DNA from: Candidatus Omnitrophota bacterium | GTDB lineage: Bacteria; Omnitrophota; Gorgyraeia; JABMRG01 | DNA length: 64,000 nucleotides | Direction of reading: 5' to 3' | Assembly (NCBI GenBank): GCA_030593065.1 | Contig: JAUVHV010000005.1 | Location: 1 to 64,000 of the forward strand | Shown here: positions 18,901 through 25,004 of the stretch, in pieces | How the letters are laid out: each line of letters begins with the position of its first letter | How positions within the stretch are numbered: position 1 is the stretch's first letter | Made by a program: the position numbers and the translations under genes | Notes under the pieces: model-generated | What the model was told of the DNA's origin: nothing | Database searches by the model: none | The model's input: the letters and a program-made list of their open reading frames with translations, nothing else

Positions 18901-21900
18901 AAGAGGTTGCTTTGCTTAATACCGATCCTGACAACAGCCCCAGTGTATCTTATTCATACGATACTTGCGGTAACCTTATAAGCACTCAAAATCCCAATGG
19001 CAAAAGTGTCTATACATCGTATGAAAGTATTTATCATATATTTCCAGAGACTGTCACAAATGAGTTAGGCCATACAATACGATACAAGTATAATGCCATA
19101 TTTGGGGTAGTTTGCGAGGTTACAGATACTAATGGTTATAAGACTACCTCTGTTTATGATACATATGGCAGGATTACCGAGTTGAAAAATCCTGATAATG
19201 AGGTTGTGGCAAGCTATTCTTATCCGGATTTCAATACAAAGATGACCTCACAGCTTAATCTGACTACCACAGAGTATGCGGATGGGCTCGGAAGGGCTTA
19301 CAAAACAGTAACCTCAGGTGAGGATGGCGGCTTAAGGCGCGATATAATTAAAGAGGTATTTTATAATGAACGCGGCCTAACCGATTATGAAGTACTTCCT
19401 TATTATTCCGGCGAATCGCCTAAATCATTCATCAGATATGAGTATGATTTAAGGGGTAGAGTAATAAGTACAGCAGCAGATTATGAAGGCAGCCTGATGG
19501 ATGCTGTCTCATATACAAATTATATATCCGCACTTGAGATTGAGACTATTAACGCGAATGGCCAGAAGAGGCTCACCAGAAAAGATGTATACGGCAATAT
19601 AGCGGAGATTACTGAATATAACGGTTCAATAGGTATATATCGTACATATTATAAGTATGATATTCAGGGTAATCTGAAAGAGGTAACAGATGCGCAGAAC
19701 AATCATACCTATATAAATTATGATTCATTAGGTAGAAAGACCGATATAACAGACCCGGATATGGGGTATTGGCAGTATCAGTATGATAAGATGGGTAATC
19801 TTATCTCCCAGACCGATGCAAATGGCCAGATAATTACCTTTGAGTATGATGGATTGAGCAGATTGCTTTGTAAGTATTCCAGCGAGACTACCCTTGCTTC
19901 ATACGAATATGATAGCTCATTATCTTCAAATGGCACGGGCCGTTTAACAAAAGTTACTGACAAAAACGGAAACATCACTACATACAACTATGACAAAGAG
20001 GGAAGAATAATAAACGCAACAGCCATAATTGATGGCGTCTCTTATGCCACATCTACCGCGTATGATATCTTAGGAAGAGTTAAATCCGTTACATATCCTG
20101 ACAGCGAAACTGTAAATTATACCTATGATACAAACTCCGGCCAGCTTGAGAACATAACAGGGGCCTCTGAATATATTCAGGATGTTACTTATAATCAGAT
20201 GGGCCAGATAAAACGTTTATCATACGGTAACCAGATCTACACAGATTATTCTTATCACAATGATTTTAAACTGCAGAATATAAAGACCCTGCCAACGGGA
20301 AGCATCGCACCTATCCAGGATTTAAATTATACGTTCGATAAAGCCGGAAATATCATAACATTAACAGATAATATCAGGAACAACGTCAGGGGATTTTCCT
20401 ATGATGATTTAAATCGCTTAACTCAAGCAGATAATGTTCCTGATTCATCTGGTAGATACAAAGATATAACATATCAATATGATGCCATAGGCAATATGAC
20501 CTATAAATCCGGTTTAGGCATGTTAAGTTATGGTGCCGGTGCGGGCCCTCATGCAGTGACAAGTGCCGGCGGATATAGCTATACATATGACGCAAATGGC
20601 AATCAGACATATGGCCGCGGTAGAGATATGAAGTATGACACAGAAAACCGCCTAATATCAATTAAGGGGACACGATACTTAATTAATTTTGAATATGACG
20701 CTGACGGAAGCAGGGTAAGAAAGATTTCAGGAGATGATACTGTAGTATATGTAAGTGCGTCTTATGAGGTACGTAAAACAGATGGTGTTGAAAAGATAAT
20801 AAAGCATCTTTTCACCGGCTCAGACCGTTCCATTATTATTGAAACAGTTAATGATCAAAGATATGTCTATTATCATCATAATGACCATTTAGGTTCAACC
20901 AACCTTATAACAGATGAGAATGGTTATTTGGTTCAGGAGTGTGAATATACACCCTTTGGACAGGTTGCTTCAAACACAGGAGAGTATAATTTACCTTACA
21001 AGTTCACGGGAAAAGAGCTTGACGACGCTACCGAGCTGTACTATTATGGAGCAAGATACTATGACCCTGTTCTTTGCCATTTCACGCAGGCTGATACGCT
21101 GGTTGTGCATCCTCTGGATCCCCAGGATTACAACAGATATGCCTATTGCAGGAATAACCCGCTAATATATACTGATCCTACAGGCCATGGGTGGTGGAGT
21201 GATTTTTGGGATGCGGTCAATGAAACTTTGGATAGTTTTGGTGACTGGTGCGAAGACCATAATATTGATATCGGTTGGGTTGGTTATAGCTCAAGTACGT
21301 CTTGTGGCCCAGAATCTTCTTCACCATCTTCACAGACGTCACCCTATCAGGATATGGGAATGTCATATTCGCAGAATTATGGGCATGAATATGATCCATT
21401 CTTTGATCCAGTAGTCTATCCAGTATCCGAACCAGCGCAAACACAAGTTCCAATACCAAAGCAAGCCCTTCCTGTAACCCAAGAATTGGGCAATATACAA
21501 GTTCTTTCGCAGGTAGATCCTGTTGTCTCTGTAATACAGACTGGAAATTTTGGGATATTAAATGCTCTTCCAACAGTAGAAAAAATCCCTGTCTATAGCC
21601 AAGTATTCGGGGTGTTAGGTTTTTCTGCAAGAGCTGAAGCTACTAAAACATCATTGAAAGGGAAAATAAGCAGTTTCTTGGGTAAGGCCTCTTCAGCATA
21701 TTCACAAGCTGATATACCCCAGGCAGGACTTGCTTTAAAAGTTACAGGCTTGGCTTTTTCTGACGCTGGTCCTTTTGAGATGACAGCAAGATTTGCTGGA
21801 GGATGGGCAGGCGGCACAATTGGTAGTGCAGTTTTTGGAAGTTTAGGATTATTAGTTGGTCCAAAGGTTGCAGTACCTGCTGCTTTTTGGGGTGGAGTTT

Positions 21901-21983
21901 TTGGAGCAACCTATTTATCAGAAAGAATTGGCAGATACGGCAGAAAGATTGATTTATTTATCGCAAGTCATATAGATAGGTAA
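15924..21983 (+). CDS. Secreted Tc/Rhs-like polymorphic repeat protein
   Basis: This 2019-residue protein has a signal peptide at residues 1-37, then SANYRL/SASYSL repeats, cadherin-like domains (95-450) and six FG-GAP/VCBS repeats with Ca2+ loops such as DFNGDG (460-740). A Tc-toxin segment (FDTVEREFRGFGKV, 820-850) leads into YD/Rhs repeats (980-1640). The Rhs core follows with HNDHLGSTNLITDENG, KFTGKELDD, GARYYDP and NRYAYCRNNPLIYTDPTGHG (1648-1755). After the core comes a distinct 265-residue C-terminus with a Gly-rich hydrophobic stretch and no known toxin motif. In Rhs systems this region is the variable toxin. Its ATG overlaps the TGA of the upstream gene. Confidence 0.85.
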   Translation: MKSMLKNNLKIIRRACSLSLVFLHILTLGPIRDALAYNAESANYRLTSVIADGSCNRDSASYSLALEVIAEPSIGKIQSASYQIRNGFAFCVENNPPEFTDTIANQSWPKNEPLMAVFDLDDYFQSEQKLTYEIFGNVSVVVDIDPATHIVSFSQPYAYYGTEMIYFIATDIEGDEVSSNNIALQILDVNNPPVLEPIEDITGSEGDIITITPYALDSDDDIITYSFSSPFDANGRWQTDFHDGDGGSCTYTVTVTATDKDGSISRDANVTVYNVNRLPVINPIVGIFGDENELVRIEPRVTDEDGEPLEIWYSAPFGSSGIWLPGYEDAGTYTITVNASDGIDTVTEYVNVCISNVNRPPLASLILSSYTLNPDEEFQLTLDVSDPDNDNMSFVIKKDGIEIASDIIMSVYTMPVSFSSIGDHIIEAIVTDSGIPQGLSITDTKALNVIDPNADRDAITPLMGDFNGDCLTDVGFHDINSGTWDIALSSNGTFISTSRWLSGFGTSRDWISISGDFDGDAITDIGIYNNTNSADGGKCKIALSTGLGFNISGEWVQFAESSYDWQPFTGDFNIDKYTDLGVYNKKTGEARIAFSDGQAFGDFQNWITGFGGGGYTLFTGDFNGDGLPDICTFNKSTGQWQVAFNNTEGFVDSSLWIEAFAKDRDPLTADFNNDGLTDIGYWDKETGAWHYAISSGDKFIDKGIWYTEFGSNVDDYAYTGDFDGDGITNPALFDKDEDGIEKWTTNTTAGDFSSDPVKPDLLVGIYNGTGGATHIAYREVAGGTHIRLPFPVYVATEVRLIDMLPADSQQEIYLQRFSYKNGYFDTVEREFRGFGKVTVTDDVTGNYTESYFYQGLSDQDAALKGKIEKVFAYDGNGQKISEVINTWKVRKSGPSDNVLGFPYLEKVNTRVWERGISLETENEFIYDNLGNVIKVINKGNVDVANDTKIAQTLFAPAYGAGHNRPLETTLRDNSETIITKKSFEYDHNGNLIKEVALLNTDPDNSPSVSYSYDTCGNLISTQNPNGKSVYTSYESIYHIFPETVTNELGHTIRYKYNAIFGVVCEVTDTNGYKTTSVYDTYGRITELKNPDNEVVASYSYPDFNTKMTSQLNLTTTEYADGLGRAYKTVTSGEDGGLRRDIIKEVFYNERGLTDYEVLPYYSGESPKSFIRYEYDLRGRVISTAADYEGSLMDAVSYTNYISALEIETINANGQKRLTRKDVYGNIAEITEYNGSIGIYRTYYKYDIQGNLKEVTDAQNNHTYINYDSLGRKTDITDPDMGYWQYQYDKMGNLISQTDANGQIITFEYDGLSRLLCKYSSETTLASYEYDSSLSSNGTGRLTKVTDKNGNITTYNYDKEGRIINATAIIDGVSYATSTAYDILGRVKSVTYPDSETVNYTYDTNSGQLENITGASEYIQDVTYNQMGQIKRLSYGNQIYTDYSYHNDFKLQNIKTLPTGSIAPIQDLNYTFDKAGNIITLTDNIRNNVRGFSYDDLNRLTQADNVPDSSGRYKDITYQYDAIGNMTYKSGLGMLSYGAGAGPHAVTSAGGYSYTYDANGNQTYGRGRDMKYDTENRLISIKGTRYLINFEYDADGSRVRKISGDDTVVYVSASYEVRKTDGVEKIIKHLFTGSDRSIIIETVNDQRYVYYHHNDHLGSTNLITDENGYLVQECEYTPFGQVASNTGEYNLPYKFTGKELDDATELYYYGARYYDPVLCHFTQADTLVVHPLDPQDYNRYAYCRNNPLIYTDPTGHGWWSDFWDAVNETLDSFGDWCEDHNIDIGWVGYSSSTSCGPESSSPSSQTSPYQDMGMSYSQNYGHEYDPFFDPVVYPVSEPAQTQVPIPKQALPVTQELGNIQVLSQVDPVVSVIQTGNFGILNALPTVEKIPVYSQVFGVLGFSARAEATKTSLKGKISSFLGKASSAYSQADIPQAGLALKVTGLAFSDAGPFEMTARFAGGWAGGTIGSAVFGSLGLLVGPKVAVPAAFWGGVFGATYLSERIGRYGRKIDLFIASHIDR
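20667..20685. repeat. REP-like family B copy inside the Rhs reading frame
   Basis: GGGGACACGATACTTAATT differs by one base from the intergenic copy at 12080-12098. It is read in frame as KGTRYLI between two Rhs motifs (ENRLISI and FEYDADGSRV), so the element has entered without breaking the gene. Confidence 0.6.
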
Positions 21984-21991
21984 AAATAGAA

Positions 21992-22450
21992 ATGAAATTT
22001 ACAAAATATCTTTATTCTTCGTCTATTATAATATTTGTGATTTTAGCGATATCGTCGATAATCACATATTTGCTAACAATTATAACATTATCTGAGTGTA
22101 TTTTTTATCTCATTTTTTCTATATCTGGAGGTGTCGCATTATTTATTTTGAAAGATGAGGATCCTATAGGCCATATGCTGAAAGGCGAGAAATTTAAGAT
22201 AGGGCAAAATAAAATATTGCCAGTAGCTATAATGGCTTTGATTATAGGAACTGCTGTTTTATTCGATGGCCTTCTAATAAGTAAGGGTGAAACGCATAGT
22301 AAAGTTATAGCGATAATTTTCGGTGCCAGTTGCGTAGCAATGGGTTTCTTTGGTATAATACATCGGCTCAAAAATCGTGACAATGGGGTCAGGTCCCCAG
22401 GGGACAAGACAACAATGGGGTCAGGTCCCAAAGGGACAGGTCTTAAATAG
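21992..22450 (+). CDS. Small membrane protein, candidate Rhs immunity protein
   Basis: This 152-residue protein has about four predicted hydrophobic helices (two in residues 8-55, two in 75-128) and begins 8 bases after the Rhs gene. Rhs and CDI toxins are normally followed by a small immunity gene, and toxins acting on membranes often have multi-helix immunity proteins. That role is inference from position only. The last 22 or so residues, beginning NGVRSPGDK, are encoded by REP family A repeats, so the original C-terminus was probably replaced or extended by an insertion. No similarity to a named family is recognised. Confidence 0.6.
   Translation: MKFTKYLYSSSIIIFVILAISSIITYLLTIITLSECIFYLIFSISGGVALFILKDEDPIGHMLKGEKFKIGQNKILPVAIMALIIGTAVLFDGLLISKGETHSKVIAIIFGASCVAMGFFGIIHRLKNRDNGVRSPGDKTTMGSGPKGTGLK
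22381..22443. repeat. Two REP-like family A units
   Basis: CAATGGGGTCAGGTCCC occurs at 22381-22397 and again at 22413-22429, each followed by a GGGACA element. They sit immediately upstream of the transposase remnant, with an inverted copy downstream at 22746-22760. That is the usual layout of RAYT transposases with flanking REPs. Confidence 0.65.
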
Positions 22451-22467
22451 TCAAAGGGATGCATTTC

Positions 22468-22753
22468 ATGGCGAGAAAATTAAGAATTATAGCAGATAAT
22501 ACATATCACCATATAATACAACGAGGCAATAATAGGCAGAAGGTCTTTAAAGATAACTCAGATTATAAGTATTTTAAATTATAATTACTACGCAACAGAA
22601 GAAGATGATGCTATAGTAACAGAAAACATAATATATAAAGAGTTAGGCGATAATACTGCTGAAAGACAGCGAAATTATATAGATTATATCAATCAAGATA
22701 GGCTTTATGAGAATTTAATAGATAAAGCATTGGAGACGTGTCCGCGGACCTGA
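22468..22753 (+). pseudogene. Decayed REP-associated transposase (RAYT, Y1 type)
   Basis: The ATG at 22468 begins MARKLRIIADNTYHHIIQRG and continues through GNNRQKVFKDNSDYKYF, the N-terminus of Y1/TnpA-REP transposases. It includes a QRGNN segment near the HUH region (HHIIQRG here instead of a clean HxH). A stop at 22582 follows. The adjacent frame from 22583 encodes KELGDNTAERQRNYIDYI, matching the C-terminal part of the same family. The middle, including the catalytic tyrosine helix, is missing. The gene is an internally deleted, frameshifted remnant flanked by REP copies. Confidence 0.75.
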
Positions 22754-22760
22754 CCCCAAT
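22746..22760. repeat. Inverted REP-like family A copy
   Basis: GGACCTGACCCCAAT is the reverse complement, over a 13-base core, of the GGGGTCAGGTCC units at 22381-22429. It closes the transposase remnant on its 3' side. Confidence 0.65.
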
Positions 22761-22776
22761 GCCCCGTAAAAAATTC

Positions 22777-22805
22777 TTGACAAACTGACAATTTGAAGGT
22801 ATTAT
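22777..22805 (+). promoter_or_regulatory. Promoter of the MNT/HEPN pair
   Basis: TTGACA (22777-22782), a 17-bp spacer and TATTAT (22800-22805) form a near-consensus sigma-70 promoter. The start point near 22812 falls inside the palindromic operator described separately. Confidence 0.7.
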
Positions 22806-22843
22806 TGTTCTATATTAAGAACATTTGTTCTATATAAAAAACA
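22805..22843. promoter_or_regulatory. Putative autoregulatory operator (two palindromic half-sites)
   Basis: TTGTTCTATAT occurs twice, 20 bp apart (22805 and 22825). The first lies in the inverted repeat GTTCT-n6-AGAAC (22807-22822), the second in TGTT-n10-AACA (22826-22843). Spacing of two helical turns, and overlap with the -10 and start point, suggest repression by the winged-helix domain of the gene that follows. Confidence 0.55.
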
Positions 22844-22855
22844 TAAGGAAATGGT

Positions 22856-23479
22856 ATGAAAATAACAAACAAGCTTGATGAGATATTGAATCAGTCTGCT
22901 AAGGTAAAGATATTAAGATTCCTTTTTAATGAAAAGGACGAACATACAGGAAGAGCGATAGCAAGGGCTATTAACATGAGCCCATCCTATACTCATATGA
23001 GCCTGCAAGAATTGAAAAGAACAGGCATAGTCGCTATTAGGCGAAAAGGTAATTCAGTTTTATACAAGCTCAAAGGTGATAACTATTTTGTTAAAAATCT
23101 CGTGCTCCCGTTATTTGAAAAAGAAAAATCAGTTTACTTTGACATGATAACCATAGTTAAGAAGTATCTTCTTGTGGATAAAAAATCTATTATTTCAATT
23201 GCTATATTCGGCAGTGTTGCCAAAGCGCAAGAGTCAGAAAGAAGTGATATTGACGTGCTGATAATTACAGCCAACGCTGACAGCAAAAAGAAGGTAACAA
23301 AACTGACCGAAGAGCTTGATCTTAAGCTCGCTAAAAATTTTAACGTCGCCTTTTCACCTTATATCTTAACCAAAAATGAGATTATCCAAAAATATATGAA
23401 AAATAAACAAATAATAAAATCTATACTTAATAACAATACGTTAATATACGGAGAAGCCCTAGAAAGGATCTTAGCATGA
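22856..23479 (+). CDS. MNT nucleotidyltransferase with N-terminal winged helix
   Basis: This 207-residue protein has a MarR/ArsR-like winged helix at residues 10-75 (KILRFLFN, SPSYTHMSLQELKRTGIV) fused to a minimal nucleotidyltransferase domain (residues 110-200). The domain carries the GS-x10-DxD motif as FGSVAKAQESERSDIDVLII. In MNT/HEPN modules the nucleotidyltransferase is the antitoxin, often AMPylating the HEPN toxin. The DNA-binding fusion suggests it also represses its own promoter, which has two palindromic sites. AAGGAAATGGT precedes the ATG. It overlaps the HEPN gene by 4 bases (ATGA). Confidence 0.82.
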   Translation: MKITNKLDEILNQSAKVKILRFLFNEKDEHTGRAIARAINMSPSYTHMSLQELKRTGIVAIRRKGNSVLYKLKGDNYFVKNLVLPLFEKEKSVYFDMITIVKKYLLVDKKSIISIAIFGSVAKAQESERSDIDVLIITANADSKKKVTKLTEELDLKLAKNFNVAFSPYILTKNEIIQKYMKNKQIIKSILNNNTLIYGEALERILA

Positions 23480-23892
23480 GTCCAAAGTCATATAAAACTA
23501 AGAAAATAGAAAGATCTGATTTTATAATTTATCTTAGTAAAGCAAAGGAATTCTATAGAACAATGTATAGGGCTGAAAAAGCCGAAGATTGGAACGCCGC
23601 AGGTTTAAATGGCGTACATTGTGTCATTTCACTTATAGATGCTTTATTATGCAAATATGCAGGAATTCGTTCTTCAGAGGAAGAACATATGAAGGTGATA
23701 GATTTATTGAACTCCTCGTTATCGGATAAGTATAACTTTAAAGATATCTCCCAAAAAAGCCAGACAGCTAAGAGGGTTATCGTTAAGAAGAACTTGATAG
23801 AATATGAGAATAGAAGTTTTCTTCAATCAGAAGCATTAGGTATGATTAAACATGTACAGCGATTTTATGAATGGGCTATAGGAAACCTATAG
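23476..23892 (+). CDS. HEPN-domain protein, putative toxin partner of MNT
   Basis: This 138-residue all-alpha protein has the HEPN helical pattern: WNAAGLNGVHCVISLIDALL near residues 38-57, followed by EEEHMKVIDLL and a C-terminal VKKNLIEYENRS. Many HEPN toxins carry an R-x4-6-H RNase motif. The corresponding region here reads K-x2-NLIEYEN with no clear R and H pair. The protein may therefore be catalytically weak or use another motif. It is translated with the MNT gene through the ATGA overlap. The assignment depends on both fold pattern and context. Confidence 0.68.
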   Translation: MSPKSYKTKKIERSDFIIYLSKAKEFYRTMYRAEKAEDWNAAGLNGVHCVISLIDALLCKYAGIRSSEEEHMKVIDLLNSSLSDKYNFKDISQKSQTAKRVIVKKNLIEYENRSFLQSEALGMIKHVQRFYEWAIGNL

Positions 23893-23900
23893 CGAAATTA

Positions 23901-23938
23901 CAAAACACAGACGTTTTGTACAAAACACAGACGTTTTG
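23901..23938. repeat. Two tandem 18-bp palindromes after the HEPN gene
   Basis: CAAAACACAGACGTTTTG occurs at 23901-23918 and identically at 23921-23938. Each copy is an inverted repeat (CAAAAC/GTTTTG), and the period is 20 bp, about two helix turns. It begins 8 bases after the HEPN stop. It could be a paired protein site or a duplicated hairpin. Confidence 0.7.
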
Positions 23939-23948
23939 ATTCTTAATC

Positions 23949-23981
23949 GGGACACTGTCCCCAATCCCAGTACGACAGTGT
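23949..23981. repeat. REP-like inverted repeat
   Basis: GGGACACTGTCCCC contains the palindrome GGGACA-C-TGTCCC. A longer pairing of ACACTGTC (23952-23959) with GACAGTGT (23974-23981) is also possible. It resembles the GGGACA elements of the other REP copies in this region. Confidence 0.45.
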
Positions 23982-24019
23982 CTCAAAAGGAGATCCCGAA
24001 CAAGAGCCAATAAAGCAAG

Positions 24020-24069
24020 CTTCAATTAGATTTTACGTAATTGAAGAAAAAGCTTGATTTCTTCAATTA
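24020..24069 (+). promoter_or_regulatory. Three-arm leader with two exclusive hairpins
   Basis: CTTCAATTA occurs at 24020-24028 and again at 24061-24069, and its exact complement TAATTGAAG lies between them at 24038-24046. The middle arm can pair with either side but not both. The upstream pairing is extended by CAAGCT (24017-24022) with AGCTTG (24050-24055). The structure ends 13 bases before the Shine-Dalgarno site of the next gene, so it could act as an attenuator or translational switch. Confidence 0.5.
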
Positions 24070-24096
24070 TAGTAAAGACCCAAGGAGGCATTGAAA

Positions 24097-24861
24097 ATGA
24101 AGATGTTAAAACAAGCAGTATTCATAATATCTATTTTTGCAATTACCATTCTATTATTACCAAGTTTATCCTTTGCTGGAATCCCAAAAACAATAAACTA
24201 TCAAGGCAAGCTTACAGGCCCAAGCGGCAGCCCTGTTTCTGATGGAACATATTCAGTAACCTTTAGAATATATGACCAGGGAGCAGGAGGCAGCCCATTA
24301 TGGTATGAAACTCAATATATTACAACCCAAAAAGGCATATTCAGCACTCAAATCGGCGCAACCAAAGATTTAGATCTTGCCTTTGACAAGCCTTACTATC
24401 TTGGCATACAGGTCAGCGCTGACTCTGAGATGACACCCCGCCAGTCCTTAAGTAGCTCTGCATATGCATTTGAAGCTGCTCACGCTGCTGTTGCAACTAC
24501 TCTAACAGATGAAACACAATTAATCCCTTCCGGTGTTATTCTCATGTGGTCAGGCAGTATCAGTACTATTCCCGATGGTTGGGTTTTGTGCAACGGTATT
24601 AATGGCACCCCAGATTTAAGTGATAGATTTATATTGGGTGTTACCTTCAAAAGTGTGGCTCGTATTGGAAACCATGGCCCTGATGGTTCATCAAGCGGGA
24701 TTGATTTTACTATAAGAGGTTCTGGAAATGATATTTATACACGAACAGATACAAGAGTTGTGTCTAGTATAGCGCGGGAAGGGGGTAATTTGGCCATGAA
24801 TAGTCATAATCATAATTATTTCCCGCCTTATTATGCGCTTTGCTATATAATGAAAGAATAA
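24097..24861 (+). CDS. Secreted protein with C-terminal tail-collar-like domain
   Basis: This 254-residue protein has a signal peptide (ending LSFAGIPK). An N-terminal domain begins with INYQGKLTGPSGSPVSDGTY and ends with SLSSSAYAFEA, common in secreted surface proteins of environmental bacteria. The C-terminal part, from about residue 145, has IPSGVILMWSGSI, GWVLCNGINGTPDLSDRFI and a final NHNYFPPYYALCYIMK, the signature of the phage tail collar/fibre family. AGGAGG at 24083-24088 is 8 bases from this ATG and too close to the upstream TTG at 24091. A role in surface attachment is possible but not shown. Confidence 0.75.
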   Translation: MKMLKQAVFIISIFAITILLLPSLSFAGIPKTINYQGKLTGPSGSPVSDGTYSVTFRIYDQGAGGSPLWYETQYITTQKGIFSTQIGATKDLDLAFDKPYYLGIQVSADSEMTPRQSLSSSAYAFEAAHAAVATTLTDETQLIPSGVILMWSGSISTIPDGWVLCNGINGTPDLSDRFILGVTFKSVARIGNHGPDGSSSGIDFTIRGSGNDIYTRTDTRVVSSIAREGGNLAMNSHNHNYFPPYYALCYIMKE

Positions 24862-24893
24862 GAGAAATAATGAAGTAAATAGCAACAGTGGCA

Positions 24894-24927
24894 GTAGCGT
24901 TTTTAAGTGCTGTGCTACCCTTTTTTT
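24894..24927 (+). terminator. Weak terminator after the collar-like gene
   Basis: GTAGC (24894-24898) can pair with GCTAC (24914-24918), followed by CCTTTTTTT. The loop is long and the stem short, so this is only a moderate candidate. The remaining bases to 25005 are very AT-rich with several TATAAT-like hexamers but no convincing -35. Confidence 0.4.
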
Positions 24928-25004
24928 ATGATGAAGTATTTTTTTCTCTTTATAATAACTTTATATAGTATTATAATAACATAATATATAGGAGCAGACA
25001 ATCT

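Noticed and set aside
23901-23938. Start of a CRISPR array
   Set aside because: Only two copies with a 2-base gap, no spacers and no cas genes.
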